The notes under the pieces were generated by a model. That model did not search any database and was not told the origin of the DNA. It was given only the letters and a program-made list of their open reading frames with translations. Shown here one piece after another: positions 1-7,301 of a stretch of DNA of 64,000 nt; positions within the stretch are counted from its first letter, which is position 1, and each line of letters starts with the position of its first letter. Source of the stretch: a virus; IMG/VR virus record IMGVR_UViG_3300037261_000012, positions 30,884-94,883 of that record; one strand, 5' to 3'. A program made the translations under genes and the position numbers.

Positions 1-192
1 TACGTTGGTGCAGGAGGGCATGATGCGGCGATATTTTTCGATTTCATGGACACAAGTAATTCTTATGGAAAGCAAGCTAAAGTTCTTCCAGGGGCTGCTA
101 CACCTGCTCCAGCCCCAAAACCTAATCCTGTTGCTGGGAACTTAGAAACTTGTCCTAAGTGCGGCCATACATTCATGGAAATACCTAAATAA
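1..192 (+). CDS. C-terminal part of an unknown protein (left edge)
   Basis: The reading frame is open from the first base to TAA at 190-192, giving the last 63 residues of a protein whose start lies outside the window. It has a proline/alanine-rich linker followed by a CPKCG half-knuckle near the end, as at the tail of a zinc ribbon. The stop overlaps the next start (TAATG), so the two genes are probably translated together. Function unknown. Confidence 0.7.
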   Translation, partial: YVGAGGHDAAIFFDFMDTSNSYGKQAKVLPGAATPAPAPKPNPVAGNLETCPKCGHTFMEIPK

Positions 193-407
193 TGGATTCA
201 GTGTACCTTGCTGGTAGGACGTTGAAGGTGCTCATGCATGATGCGTGGGTGCCAACTTTATGGACTCATCTGTGGAGTGGAGATCGTTTCCGCATGTATG
301 AGGGTGATAAGTTAATAGCCAGTGGGGTGGCAGAAAGCAATGCAACTGATTGCAAGCCAGCAGGAAATATGAGTTTCATAGCCACACTTGATAAGGTGCC
401 AATTTGA
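192..407 (+). CDS. Hypothetical protein, 71 aa
   Basis: Starts with the ATG of a TAATG overlap with the upstream gene and ends inside the start of the ParB-like gene, so it sits in a coupled operon. No family recognised. A variant of the window-wide hairpin repeat (GCAACTGATTGC) lies in its coding sequence at 342-353 and is read as NATDCK. Confidence 0.65.
   Translation: MDSVYLAGRTLKVLMHDAWVPTLWTHLWSGDRFRMYEGDKLIASGVAESNATDCKPAGNMSFIATLDKVPI
342..353 (+). repeat. Hairpin repeat variant (CTGA loop)
   Basis: GCAACTGATTGC: same GCAA/TTGC stem, different tetraloop. In frame in the 192 gene. Confidence 0.6.
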
Positions 408-865
408 ACATACTGATGAAAGACCCGCTGACGTTGATTCCTTTTCCAGCCAACAGCAAGGCACACACGGAAGAACAAATAACGGCGCTTGCTGAGACCA
501 TTAAGCACTTCAAGTTCGACCAGCCGGTAGTGGTGGATCAAAATCTCGTTATTATTAAGGGGCATGGGCGCACGCTTGCGGCGATAAAGCTTGGCATGAA
601 ATTCATCCCGGTGATAGTCAGCAACGTATCTGACGCGGAGGCCCGTCTTAATAGGGTCTTGGATAACCACCTGGTAAGCCAGGAGTACGATCCTCATAGC
701 TTGCGAGAAGACTTGCTGGATTTGAAATCTACCGGGCACTTGTCCTTGAGCCTGTTTGACGAGAAGATGATACCTGAGGTGTATACAGCGGTAAGTCGGG
801 TGGAAGCCACGTTATTCAGCTTGGTGACCAAACATAAGTGCTCCCAATGTACCTATAAATGGTGA
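404..865 (+). CDS. ParB/Srx-like domain protein
   Basis: A 153-aa protein whose first ~75 residues match the ParB-like nuclease (ParB/sulfiredoxin) fold: a stretch of the type NSKAHTEEQI, then a helix, PVVVD and the diagnostic GHGRTLAAIKLG loop. In phages such proteins bind or modify DNA or hydrolyse nucleotides; which applies here is not visible. TTG at 404 overlaps the previous stop and is well spaced from AAGGTG at about 393; ATG at 416 is the alternative. There is no helix-turn-helix of full-length chromosomal ParB, so a partition role is not implied. Confidence 0.7.
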   Translation: MNILMKDPLTLIPFPANSKAHTEEQITALAETIKHFKFDQPVVVDQNLVIIKGHGRTLAAIKLGMKFIPVIVSNVSDAEARLNRVLDNHLVSQEYDPHSLREDLLDLKSTGHLSLSLFDEKMIPEVYTAVSRVEATLFSLVTKHKCSQCTYKW

Positions 866-921
866 TTAAAATTCCTATTTGGGGAACATTTTCAGTTGAA
901 GGCTCGCGCAAGGATAGGATT

Positions 922-1722
922 ATGAGCACATTAATTTCGGTTGACACTGTGATCAGGAAGAACACTGGGTTTGACACCTGCCTGGGCATAAGTGAGTGCA
1001 ATCAATTGCAGGAACCAGAGTTGCTGGTGATCGAACCATTCTTCACTAACTTCAAGGCCGCCAACAACGATCAACTAGGGGCTATATTCAAGGTAGCTGC
1101 TGAATGTGCGGTTGCCGGAAAACCTATGCCGCGCACTATTGTTGTAAATATAAGCTACAGTAAGATAAATGCAGTAACTATCAAAGGATACCTGCTGGAT
1201 GTAGTGGAGCATTTTAAGGGTATGGGCTACAAGAACTTTACAAGCGTACATATCCCGTTTGAATCCTATGGCTGCCCGATGGTTGGTTCGGTGTTGAGCC
1301 TTATTTTTTGTAAAGATCGTATTGCATACCTGCCAGTGGCAAGGACTGTACTACCAGGAGCGGCCTTTGAAGGACTGCTTTATCACGCTATGGCAGGAAG
1401 AATGAGGGGGAGCGTCTATGCCGGAGCCGCCGACGTAAGCGGGTTCCTCAACAGTAACAGGTCATTCCTACCTGATCTAAGTGTCTGGGCAGAGGAGGGT
1501 TTGCGCGCCGAATATCGTAAGGACAACAGTAGTGTAAGTACTGTCTTTAAGGATGAGCATGTACATGAGCTATTTGGAGTAAGCTCGTACATGCACCCAC
1601 TTGATTTGCACTTGTGTACACCGCCGGTTATTCTTGCTACTTTTCTGAACAACTTAAAGCAATTGAATGACCTTACAGACACCATGAAAAAGGATGCTGC
1701 GGAAACAAATAGTCAAAAATAG
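922..1722 (+). CDS. Hypothetical protein, ~266 aa
   Basis: No family recognised. The frame is open from ATG 859, but that codon lacks a ribosome binding site; ATG 922 follows AGGATAGGATT and is preferred. The protein is mixed alpha/beta with no signal peptide or membrane segment. One exact hairpin repeat lies in the coding sequence at 998-1009. It is the last gene of the first operon: the next promoter begins just after its stop. Confidence 0.6.
   Translation: MSTLISVDTVIRKNTGFDTCLGISECNQLQEPELLVIEPFFTNFKAANNDQLGAIFKVAAECAVAGKPMPRTIVVNISYSKINAVTIKGYLLDVVEHFKGMGYKNFTSVHIPFESYGCPMVGSVLSLIFCKDRIAYLPVARTVLPGAAFEGLLYHAMAGRMRGSVYAGAADVSGFLNSNRSFLPDLSVWAEEGLRAEYRKDNSSVSTVFKDEHVHELFGVSSYMHPLDLHLCTPPVILATFLNNLKQLNDLTDTMKKDAAETNSQK
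998..1009 (+). repeat. Hairpin repeat copy 1
   Basis: GCAATCAATTGC, in frame in the 922 gene (read CNQLQ). Confidence 0.9.
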
Positions 1723-1734
1723 TTCAGAAAGTGC

Positions 1735-1763
1735 TTGACAGACTGGCCTGATTGTGGGAAACT
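1735..1763 (+). promoter_or_regulatory. Class 1 (early) promoter P1
   Basis: TTGACA at 1735-1740, 17-bp spacer ending ATTGTGG, -10 GAAACT at 1758-1763. It is preceded by the conserved upstream block AGTTCAGAAAGTGC. It drives the gene at 1794 and rules out any start at 1754. Confidence 0.85.
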
Positions 1764-1793
1764 TCAATCATACCGAACGCAATGGAGTGCGAG

Positions 1794-1928
1794 ATGAAAG
1801 CAGAATACGAAGATTACCTGCTGGAGATTCAAGGCCAAGAGCCTATGAGTTTTCAAGAGTATTGCCGCTGGGTGGTGATGTCAGTGGAATTCGAAATCCG
1901 ATCCAAACTTGCAAGGAGTGCAAAATGA
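1794..1928 (+). CDS. Small hypothetical protein, 44 aa
   Basis: First gene after promoter P1; ATG follows AATGGAGTG. The product is acidic at its N-terminus (MKAEYEDYLLEIQ) and probably helical. Its stop overlaps the next ATG (ATGA), and a second AAGGAGTG lies in its last codons to serve the next gene. Function unknown. Confidence 0.6.
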   Translation: MKAEYEDYLLEIQGQEPMSFQEYCRWVVMSVEFEIRSKLARSAK

Positions 1929-2197
1929 GCTTCAATGTTGTAATCCAGTTTAGCAAGCTAAGTCAGGAGGATAAAGAGACCTGCCGCGCAATGTTGGCTG
2001 GTGCCGTTCGTCACTACGCTGACACCCATTATGAAAAGGGTTGGGACATCGTGGTGGAGTGCTTTAGCGATCAGGACATCATCGCCGTAATCGGTGGTGC
2101 TCAGACAGTCAACGGTGCCCTTCGCAAGATGTACCAAGATCAGATCAAACCCCACAACGAAGCACGGCTCAGGCACGAAGCAGCCGCAGGAGTCTGA
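1925..2197 (+). CDS. Hypothetical protein, 90 aa
   Basis: The start is ATG 1925, overlapping the previous stop and preceded by AAGGAGTG; the longer frame from 1754 begins upstream of the promoter -10 and cannot be transcribed. Alpha/beta protein with no recognised family. Confidence 0.65.
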   Translation: MSFNVVIQFSKLSQEDKETCRAMLAGAVRHYADTHYEKGWDIVVECFSDQDIIAVIGGAQTVNGALRKMYQDQIKPHNEARLRHEAAAGV

Positions 2198-2198
2198 G

Positions 2199-2465
2199 AT
2201 GATCAACACTGAAAAGCCTCTGATGAACGCGGAATTCATACAAGCTGTTTCACACGCCATCCACTCCGTATGGGGAGACATTGCACAAGATGCTTGGGAG
2301 TTGGGTGAAATGAATAATGCTGGTGCATTGGAGTTGGTGTTAGATGCAGACAGGTTGCAAACTGGTGGGTACAAAGAAGCTGCTGACCTGCTGGAGGCAG
2401 CATACAAAGCCTGGACGTACAAGACAGTGGCCAGGTACCTCAACCGTCAAATCAAGCTGGTGTGA
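2199..2465 (+). CDS. Hypothetical protein, 88 aa
   Basis: Start ATG 2199 preceded by GCAGGAG at the end of the previous gene. Predominantly helical with acidic patches; no family recognised. The stop overlaps the next start. Confidence 0.65.
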   Translation: MINTEKPLMNAEFIQAVSHAIHSVWGDIAQDAWELGEMNNAGALELVLDADRLQTGGYKEAADLLEAAYKAWTYKTVARYLNRQIKLV

Positions 2466-2647
2466 TGAAACCTAAATTCTACTGGGTAAAGTTTGATGAT
2501 GAGCTTACCTGGGCGGTTAAAGATGAAGAAGATAGTGTTTATCCATACCAAGTCATAGGCAGTGATGAAATCTTTGCTGAGCAAGAGATTGAAGTTCTTG
2601 CTGGTCCATTCACAGAAGAAGAAATAGCTAATTTAGTGAAGAAATAG
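2465..2647 (+). CDS. Small acidic protein, 60 aa, with a broken paralogue in the window
   Basis: Starts with the ATG of GTGATGA. The protein (FYWVKF...ELTWAVKDEED...VIGSDE...EVLAGPF) is clearly paralogous to the frameshifted gene at 25737-25951, which shares YWV, FTW-AKD-ED, VIGSDE and EVLAGPF. That two copies exist argues for a real function, which is unknown. Confidence 0.7.
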   Translation: MKPKFYWVKFDDELTWAVKDEEDSVYPYQVIGSDEIFAEQEIEVLAGPFTEEEIANLVKK

Positions 2648-2680
2648 TGATAAATTTAGCAAATTTAGTGCTGCAAGTAC

Positions 2681-2709
2681 TTGACAGACTGTGCGTATTG
2701 TGGGATACT
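2681..2709 (+). promoter_or_regulatory. Class 1 promoter P2
   Basis: TTGACA, 17-bp spacer ending ATTGTGG, -10 GATACT at 2704-2709. The leader carries ACAAGGAGTGTCAAAATG. Confidence 0.85.
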
Positions 2710-2745
2710 CCAATCATACCGAATCACATGACAAGGAGTGTCAAA

Positions 2746-2910
2746 ATGTGCCAAACAACCAAAGCCCCGCTGAAGCCCTACATAGCTATAGTGTATGGGA
2801 CTGTCCGGGGCATCCCCTTCGTGCGGTACGCCAAGACCCTGCAATCAATTGCCAGGATCGAGCGTACCTGCCGGTCAGTTGAAATCTTTCCAATGAGAAA
2901 GGCGGCGTGA
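2746..2910 (+). CDS. Small basic protein, 54 aa
   Basis: ATG 2746 follows AAGGAGTGTCAAA downstream of P2; the longer frame from 2647 starts before the promoter. The product is basic and contains the in-frame hairpin repeat at 2841-2852, read LQSIAR. Function unknown. Confidence 0.65.
   Translation: MCQTTKAPLKPYIAIVYGTVRGIPFVRYAKTLQSIARIERTCRSVEIFPMRKAA
2841..2852 (+). repeat. Hairpin repeat copy 2
   Basis: GCAATCAATTGC inside the 2746 gene. Confidence 0.9.
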
Positions 2911-3176
2911 TGGCACTAAATACATTCAAGAGTTATGAAGATACCGCAGCGTCGGTGCGACTATATGGAGACAAGCAAGCTGGTGTTGCTCCAACCATTA
3001 AAATGCGTACGGGGTGGAGTAAAACTCTTGCTGTGATGACTGAGCAGGAGATGGCGGATTACCTGCGGTTGAAGAAAATCTGGTCAGTCAACGGAGCGAT
3101 CAAGCACTTCGAAAGCCAGGTGTCCCAACGGGCTGTCGGTAGTACCCCTGTCATTAAGCCATACAAGGTGGCGTAA
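2910..3176 (+). CDS. Hypothetical protein, 88 aa
   Basis: ATG of a TGATG overlap with the upstream gene (GTG 2907 is an alternative). Basic, soluble, no recognised domain. Coupled to the next gene by TAATG. Confidence 0.6.
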   Translation: MALNTFKSYEDTAASVRLYGDKQAGVAPTIKMRTGWSKTLAVMTEQEMADYLRLKKIWSVNGAIKHFESQVSQRAVGSTPVIKPYKVA

Positions 3177-3364
3177 TGGACAACATTCTGAAAGTAAAGC
3201 TAACTGCCATTGGAGCTAACCAATGGAATGCATATTGGGAAGCCAAGTACGCTGGTGGTGAGCCTCACTGGAATTCAGTAACAGAAGGGTATGAGGTGAC
3301 TGCCAAGGAAAGCGTGCTTCTCAAAATCCTGGACACTCTGCAAGAAACCACGGTGCAACTATGA
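3176..3364 (+). CDS. Hypothetical protein, 62 aa
   Basis: Begins at the ATG of TAATG and overlaps the next gene by 4 bases. Likely a small beta-rich protein; no recognised family. Confidence 0.6.
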   Translation: MDNILKVKLTAIGANQWNAYWEAKYAGGEPHWNSVTEGYEVTAKESVLLKILDTLQETTVQL

Positions 3365-3771
3365 AAGTAGGATTCACAGGGACACAGCATGGTATGACTG
3401 GAGAGCAGGCACTATTGTTGAATCAGTTGCTCCATCAGCTAAAGCCAACAGAATTCCATCATGGGTGTTGTGTAGGTGCTGATGAAGTAGCCAACAGGAT
3501 GGCCAACGCCTTTGACATACCTACCGTGGCTCATCCTCCGCTGAATGAGATCAAGATGGCCTTGAACTTGATTAACGTCACTACCCTGCCGCCGAAGGAA
3601 TACCTAGAGCGCAACATGGACATCGTTGATGCAACTGATTGCCTGATAGCCACACCCTGGACTACTCAAGAGGTACTGAGGTCAGGAACCTGGGCTACTG
3701 TCCGGTATGCCAGGCGCAAAGGCCGCACAATATACCTGTTATTTCCTCACGGTGAGGTACGAAAGGAGTAA
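3361..3771 (+). CDS. SLOG/DprA-like nucleotide-binding protein
   Basis: A 136-aa Rossmann-like protein: N-terminal GFTGTQHGMT, then HHGCCVGAD, HPP, a PPKEYLERN segment and a late RSGTWATVRYAR motif. This pattern is typical of the short phage and bacterial SLOG proteins related to DprA and YspA, which bind nucleotides or nucleic-acid-derived ligands. The ligand is not known. ATG 3361 overlaps the previous stop. A variant hairpin repeat (GCAACTGATTGC) is in frame at 3631-3642. Confidence 0.65.
   Translation: MKVGFTGTQHGMTGEQALLLNQLLHQLKPTEFHHGCCVGADEVANRMANAFDIPTVAHPPLNEIKMALNLINVTTLPPKEYLERNMDIVDATDCLIATPWTTQEVLRSGTWATVRYARRKGRTIYLLFPHGEVRKE
3631..3642 (+). repeat. Hairpin repeat variant (CTGA loop)
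   Basis: GCAACTGATTGC in the SLOG-like gene. Confidence 0.6.
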
Positions 3772-3773
3772 CC

Positions 3774-4316
3774 ATGGAAGCACCTGAGTTTGTAGAATTT
3801 GCAAAGATTGCACGCCTTAGTCGCTTATGTGTAGTGACTGAGAAAATTGATGGCACCAATGCGAGTATCTTCATCGGAGAGGACGGTGGATTCCTGACAG
3901 GTAGCCGCACGCGCTGGATCACGCCCGAGGACGACAACTTTGGCTTCTCAAGATGGGCACATGAACATAAAGAAGAACTGCTTACCCTTGGGCCTGGGCA
4001 CCATTTTGGTGAGTGGTGGGGGCAAGGAATACAGAGAAAGTATGATTTGAAAGAAAAAAGATGGAGTCTGTTTAACACTAGCAAGTGGACTGATCCTGCG
4101 GTTCGTCCGGCTTGTTGCCATGTTGCCCCTGTACTAGCCTCTGGGTTGTTCTCTGCTTTTGATTGGAACGACTTGTTGGAAGGATTAAAGATAAATGGGA
4201 GTCTTGCGGCTCCTGGTTTTATGAAGCCAGAGGGTATTGTTATCTGGCATGAACATGCTAGAACGTACTTCAAGAAGACTATTGAGAAAGATCAAGAGGG
4301 CAAATCATGGAAGTAA
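3774..4316 (+). CDS. RNA ligase (nucleotidyltransferase superfamily)
   Basis: 180 aa. Motif I is EKIDGTN with the predicted adenylated lysine at residue 24; then a motif III-like HFGEWWGQGI, motif IV PEGIVIW and a motif V-like FKKTIEKD near the C-terminus. These are the nucleotidyltransferase motifs of ATP-dependent ligases; the KxDGTN form and short length point to an RNA ligase, possibly repairing host-cleaved tRNAs, which would suit a phage with many tRNA genes. There is no separate OB-fold domain. The neighbouring SWIM gene overlaps its 3' end. Confidence 0.8.
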   Translation: MEAPEFVEFAKIARLSRLCVVTEKIDGTNASIFIGEDGGFLTGSRTRWITPEDDNFGFSRWAHEHKEELLTLGPGHHFGEWWGQGIQRKYDLKEKRWSLFNTSKWTDPAVRPACCHVAPVLASGLFSAFDWNDLLEGLKINGSLAAPGFMKPEGIVIWHEHARTYFKKTIEKDQEGKSWK

Positions 4317-4591
4317 ATAAACAAGGGCATATGATTGTCCTGGTGAATTCAGACAGTGGCGACAAACAGTATAGAGTGGACTTGACTGCCCAAAAATGTA
4401 GTTGCCCTGGGTGGATATTCAGTAAAAATTATCCGCGAAATTGCAAGCACCTTCGTAGACTGGGTTATAGTGATGAAGTGCTTCTTGAGCAACAAGAAGC
4501 CGCAGGTAAATACCCAAATCAAATAATCAACAAGCCGGAAGCCCAGCATTACACAAAGGAAGAACTGAAGGAGATTGCTGAAAAGCTATAA
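4307..4591 (+). CDS. SWIM zinc-finger protein 1
   Basis: 94 aa. Residues ~26-50 carry a SWIM finger: YRVDLTAQKCSCPGW followed by NCKHLRRLGY (CxCx(n)CxH). SWIM fingers bind nucleic acids or proteins. A paralogue lies at 8535-8753 with the same CxCPxWxFSK...CKHL core. It overlaps the end of the RNA ligase gene by ten bases. The C-terminus is an acidic and helical extension missing from the paralogue. Confidence 0.8.
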   Translation: MEVNKQGHMIVLVNSDSGDKQYRVDLTAQKCSCPGWIFSKNYPRNCKHLRRLGYSDEVLLEQQEAAGKYPNQIINKPEAQHYTKEELKEIAEKL

Positions 4592-4609
4592 GGAGGATTA
4601 TAATGGTGT

Positions 4610-4777
4610 ATGGACGAACTCCTACGCCAGTTAGATGTGAAAGCCAGGTTGTATGGAGACCTTAGCTTGGAGGCTCGCGCCGCCCTAAGAGTAAGAGAAT
4701 TAGAAAGCCAAGTAAGTAACCTTCTGGCCAGCAAGAACATGCGCAAGATAGACATGGCGGTTTTCAAACGTAAGTAA
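4610..4777 (+). CDS. Small helical protein, 55 aa
   Basis: Starts MDELLRQLDVKARLYG and is heptad-rich through most of its length (ARAALRVRELESQVSNLL), suggesting a coiled coil. AGGAGG at 4591-4596 lies 13 bases upstream; a competing ATG at 4603 opens only a 20-codon frame, so translation may be shared. No family recognised. Confidence 0.5.
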   Translation: MDELLRQLDVKARLYGDLSLEARAALRVRELESQVSNLLASKNMRKIDMAVFKRK

Positions 4778-4779
4778 CT

Positions 4780-4791
4780 GCAATCAATTGC
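4780..4791 (+). repeat. Hairpin repeat copy 3
   Basis: Between genes 4610 and 4807; extended arms CTGCAA...TTGCAG. Confidence 0.9.
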
Positions 4792-4806
4792 AGTCCAAGG
4801 AGTAAC

Positions 4807-4893
4807 ATGCAACGCATTGAGTTGATAGATATAGTGCTATACACGGATATAGCATTATGTATTCTTATCTTAATTTCTTCAATTATTCAATGA
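4807..4893 (+). CDS. Very small membrane protein, 28 aa
   Basis: ATG follows the GGAGTAAC leader just after a hairpin repeat. The C-terminal half (ALCILILISSII) is a single transmembrane segment. The stop overlaps the next start as ATGA, which supports real translation. Function unknown. Confidence 0.45.
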   Translation: MQRIELIDIVLYTDIALCILILISSIIQ

Positions 4894-5066
4894 TGCTGTA
4901 CTACCCTTGTATTACCCATGTGTTTACAGGCAAAATCCAGCAGAAGGTTGGTGAGGCCATGACTCTTGCGGAGGCAACTCTCTTTCTTGTGAAACATTAT
5001 CACTGTAAGTGGGTTAATTGTGAAGCTATTCCACAACCAGTAAATCATGAATATTTTCAGAAATAG
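4890..5066 (+). CDS. Hypothetical protein, 58 aa
   Basis: Start ATG 4890 overlaps the stop of the small membrane gene. The stop codon TAG is embedded in the conserved AAATAGTTCAGAAAGTGC block that precedes promoter P3. No recognised domain. Confidence 0.55.
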   Translation: MMLYYPCITHVFTGKIQQKVGEAMTLAEATLFLVKHYHCKWVNCEAIPQPVNHEYFQK

Positions 5067-5078
5067 TTCAGAAAGTGC

Positions 5079-5107
5079 TTGACAGACTGCGCCGATTGCG
5101 GTAAATT
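5079..5107 (+). promoter_or_regulatory. Class 1 promoter P3
   Basis: TTGACA, 17-bp spacer ending ATTGCGG, -10 TAAATT at 5102-5107, preceded by AATAGTTCAGAAAGTGC. The 15 bases from 5101 (GTAAATTGTAGTCAT) recur exactly at 8343-8357, downstream of the MazG gene. Confidence 0.87.
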
Positions 5108-5144
5108 GTAGTCATAGATCGCAAATACGACAAGGAGTGTCAAA

Positions 5145-5336
5145 ATGTGTGAGTATACCGAATATGCTGACAACGAAGTAAAGGAAATGCGGGAAGATGA
5201 CTTTACTGCCGATAGCTTCACCAACCAGGATGAGGTGGACTTTCTGCAAGGAAAGAAAGTCCAGGTAGACTGCCACCAGACCATGGAACCATCAGAGGAA
5301 TATGAAACTCTGATGAAAGATTTGGAGTTCGCATGA
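5145..5336 (+). CDS. Acidic hypothetical protein, 63 aa
   Basis: First gene after P3; ATG follows AAGGAGTGTCAAA. Strongly acidic (many Glu and Asp), as is common for phage host-takeover or DNA-mimic proteins, but no specific match is recognised. Overlaps the next gene by ATGA. Confidence 0.65.
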   Translation: MCEYTEYADNEVKEMREDDFTADSFTNQDEVDFLQGKKVQVDCHQTMEPSEEYETLMKDLEFA

Positions 5337-5536
5337 GCAAGCTCTCTGATCGTGCAGTTACTGCGATTGAGGCTGCCTTGGATCAATCCAAATACAGGTT
5401 CATACGGGAGGAAACAGCCGCTGTGGTGCTGGATGAGGCTACCGGAATCCATGTGGATTTCAACGAATTCCCAGGCATTATACAATCCTTGGGGTTCCGC
5501 TGCACGGATGGTTACGTGTGGGAAGACCCAGCATGA
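5333..5536 (+). CDS. Hypothetical protein, 67 aa
   Basis: Coupled by ATGA on both sides. Helical N-terminus (AVTAIEAALDQ). No recognised family. Confidence 0.6.
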   Translation: MSKLSDRAVTAIEAALDQSKYRFIREETAAVVLDEATGIHVDFNEFPGIIQSLGFRCTDGYVWEDPA

Positions 5537-5766
5537 GCTTCAGGGTGTGGGTGGTGTTCATGCCTGGTGTGCCCACCTTCAAAGGGGTAGGTTCGTGGAG
5601 GGTGATTTGCTGCCTTAAAGCCAAACCTGCAAGCCCTTACGCATGTGATGGAATACTGATAAGCTGTGGTGAACTGAGCTTTACTAGCAATAGTCCAGTA
5701 AAGCCAGGGCAGTGGTGCAACCCAGCCAAACTGGCCTTGGAATACCAAAGGACAAAACATGATTAG
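5533..5766 (+). CDS. Hypothetical protein, 77 aa
   Basis: ATG of an ATGA overlap with the previous gene. Beta-rich, cysteine-containing small protein; no family recognised. Confidence 0.5.
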   Translation: MSFRVWVVFMPGVPTFKGVGSWRVICCLKAKPASPYACDGILISCGELSFTSNSPVKPGQWCNPAKLALEYQRTKHD

Positions 5767-5872
5767 CTGGTGGCAACATCTGAGTTTCTCTCAAGCTGGA
5801 TCACTGTTGATAATCCTGATCTTGGTTATTCTTACCGCCAGGTATGGCTGGAAGAAGGGTGGGGATGATTAA
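5759..5872 (+). CDS. Small membrane protein, 37 aa
   Basis: MISWWQHLSFSQ precedes one hydrophobic segment (AGSLLIILILVILTA), followed by a short basic tail. Overlaps the previous gene by eight bases and the next by ATGATTAA. Single-pass membrane protein of unknown role. Confidence 0.5.
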   Translation: MISWWQHLSFSQAGSLLIILILVILTARYGWKKGGDD

Positions 5873-6044
5873 GCATCACGCAACTAGGGAACAAGTAGGC
5901 AACCTATTCATGGTGTTTGCCAAGCTCGTTGAAACGAAACATGAGGGGTATGCTTGTTCTTGTTGGAGTATGCCTGACTGGCTAATAACTATGTACTACA
6001 CAGCAAAGGAACCAGAATGGACAAGAATGACGAGCTGGCGCTGA
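5865..6044 (+). CDS. Hypothetical protein, 59 aa
   Basis: ATG 5865 lies just before the stop of the membrane gene, with GGTGGGG as a weak ribosome binding site. It overlaps the start of the next gene by 28 bases. Tryptophan-rich C-terminus. Unknown function. Confidence 0.45.
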   Translation: MIKHHATREQVGNLFMVFAKLVETKHEGYACSCWSMPDWLITMYYTAKEPEWTRMTSWR

Positions 6045-6841
6045 AGATTTACATTGAAATGAATTGCGACGGTACTATACCGTGGGAGCCAGATGGTGTT
6101 TATTGGTATCAAGAATTCGCCAGCCGCCTTCGCGCAGCGTGGCAGGGGGAGCCTCTGTTTGTTATCTTTGACGGGCCACCTAGCCATGAATCAGGACGTT
6201 TCATTGAAGTTGAAACGGAAGACGGTAAATCACGCAATGTTGGGCATTGGGAACTGTATCCGGGCCAGCCTGGATTATGGCGTCTTGGCCCACTCTACGC
6301 CGCCCCAACGGGCAACGAGTCCGCAACTCCGAAGGTGCCTGAACCCGCGAGGGAAGGGCCGGAGAGCTTCGCTCCGACGAATTCACCTTTGGATGCTGCG
6401 GCCACGCCGAGCCAGCCTGTTCTCGATAATCCTTGGCCGCTTGATATTGACGGTGAGCGATATACTCCTGCGCCCGAGACTGCGGCTACGGATGACTATG
6501 AAGATATTGCGAGGTTGATGGAACGCCGAAACTGCGCGATCTGGGCGAAGATGCTGCGCGAATTGGTATCTGTTCTTGCAGCAGCAGCCAAGGAGATAGC
6601 CGAACTCCGCGCCGCGACTCCTGCGGCAGCGAAACTGGAGGAGTGGTCTAGGCAAGTTCGCATCACAATTCGCGGCATTGATGGCCAAGCTGAAATGTTA
6701 GTTGGGCCGCCGCCGCTTTCAAACTGGAAAGCGGAAGAAATCGTTGTTGGGTACAAACTCAATACAGGGCTATGGCATCGGCTGCTTGGATTGCTCGCGT
6801 GCTGTCCGGTAAGCGAAGGTGCCGACACCTGGCGCATGTAA
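6017..6841 (+). CDS. Hypothetical protein, 274 aa, GC-rich, probably acquired
   Basis: The coding sequence is visibly richer in G and C than its neighbours and lacks the class 1 promoter and leader, suggesting recent acquisition. It has an N-terminal globular part (~1-95), an Ala/Pro/Glu-rich linker (~95-150), then a helical Ala-rich region and a C-terminal domain. The GHWELYPGQPGLWRLGPLY stretch resembles short motifs in phage Ea-type accessory proteins, but I cannot assign a family. A weak hairpin and a class 2 promoter follow it. Confidence 0.6.
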   Translation: MDKNDELALKIYIEMNCDGTIPWEPDGVYWYQEFASRLRAAWQGEPLFVIFDGPPSHESGRFIEVETEDGKSRNVGHWELYPGQPGLWRLGPLYAAPTGNESATPKVPEPAREGPESFAPTNSPLDAAATPSQPVLDNPWPLDIDGERYTPAPETAATDDYEDIARLMERRNCAIWAKMLRELVSVLAAAAKEIAELRAATPAAAKLEEWSRQVRITIRGIDGQAEMLVGPPPLSNWKAEEIVVGYKLNTGLWHRLLGLLACCPVSEGADTWRM

Positions 6842-6911
6842 AACGTTAACCACAACTTAAGCGCCATAAACGGCAACCATCACATGCGGATTAGGTTACG
6901 CCCTTAGGCTC

Positions 6912-6930
6912 TTATGGCCTTTTAATTTGT
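6912..6930 (+). terminator. Weak terminator-like hairpin
   Basis: Short AGGC/GCCT-type stem (AGGCTCTTATGGCCT, starting near 6906) followed by TTTTAATTT, downstream of the GC-rich gene. Four base pairs only, so weak. Confidence 0.3.
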
Positions 6931-6955
6931 ACGGTAGATTGTAGGAGAGTAATCT
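6927..6955 (+). promoter_or_regulatory. Class 2 promoter
   Basis: TTGTAC, then GGTAG at the start of a 17-bp spacer, -10 TAATCT at 6950-6955. Shares the GGTAG feature with the late promoters at 36688, 39359, 55462 and 62925. It drives the gene at 6978. Confidence 0.6.
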
Positions 6956-6977
6956 GTATTCTCACCTGGAGAATACC

Positions 6978-7166
6978 ATGGATGTCTTAATGCTTATATT
7001 TGCAATGAGTTTTTTTGGGGAATCAGCAATGATGGCCGTTCAGTTTCCAACCATGGAAAAGTGTGAAGCAGCCATAGGGGGAGTACTACAAGGGTTTGCT
7101 GATGACAACAATGCTAAACTTTTTCAAGCAGTATGTGTGAAACCAATTGCTGGGAAAGCAGCGTAA
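6978..7166 (+). CDS. Small protein, 62 aa, signal-like N-terminus
   Basis: ATG follows CTGGAGAATACC. The first ~20 residues (MDVLMLIFAMSFFGESAMMA) are hydrophobic and could be a signal peptide or membrane anchor. Two cysteines lie in the mature part. Possibly exported; function unknown. Confidence 0.55.
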   Translation: MDVLMLIFAMSFFGESAMMAVQFPTMEKCEAAIGGVLQGFADDNNAKLFQAVCVKPIAGKAA

Positions 7167-7237
7167 GCCCAGAGAAATGGTGGGTTGGTGTTAGGAAAGA
7201 ACATAATGAGTTCTGGAGTTTTATTTGCCGAAAGTCC

Positions 7238-7266
7238 TTGACAGACTCGCCAAATTGTGGGAAACT
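7238..7266 (+). promoter_or_regulatory. Class 1 promoter P4
   Basis: TTGACA, 17-bp spacer ending ATTGTGG, -10 GAAACT at 7261-7266. A hairpin repeat lies in the leader at 7269-7280, immediately at the predicted start of transcription. Confidence 0.85.
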
Positions 7267-7268
7267 TG

Positions 7269-7280
7269 GCAATCAATTGC
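7269..7280 (+). repeat. Hairpin repeat copy 4
   Basis: In the P4 leader, starting 3 bases after the -10. Confidence 0.9.
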
Positions 7281-7301
7281 AGTCAAGCAAAGGAGTGCAG
7301 T

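Noticed and set aside
404-865. Plasmid-like partition system
   Set aside because: The ParB-like domain lacks the HTH and no ParA or parS array is seen.
1754-2197. Long frame from 1754 as the gene start
   Set aside because: It begins upstream of the P1 -10 element. The same applies to frames from 2647, 15716, 17467, 24658, 26785 and 36702.
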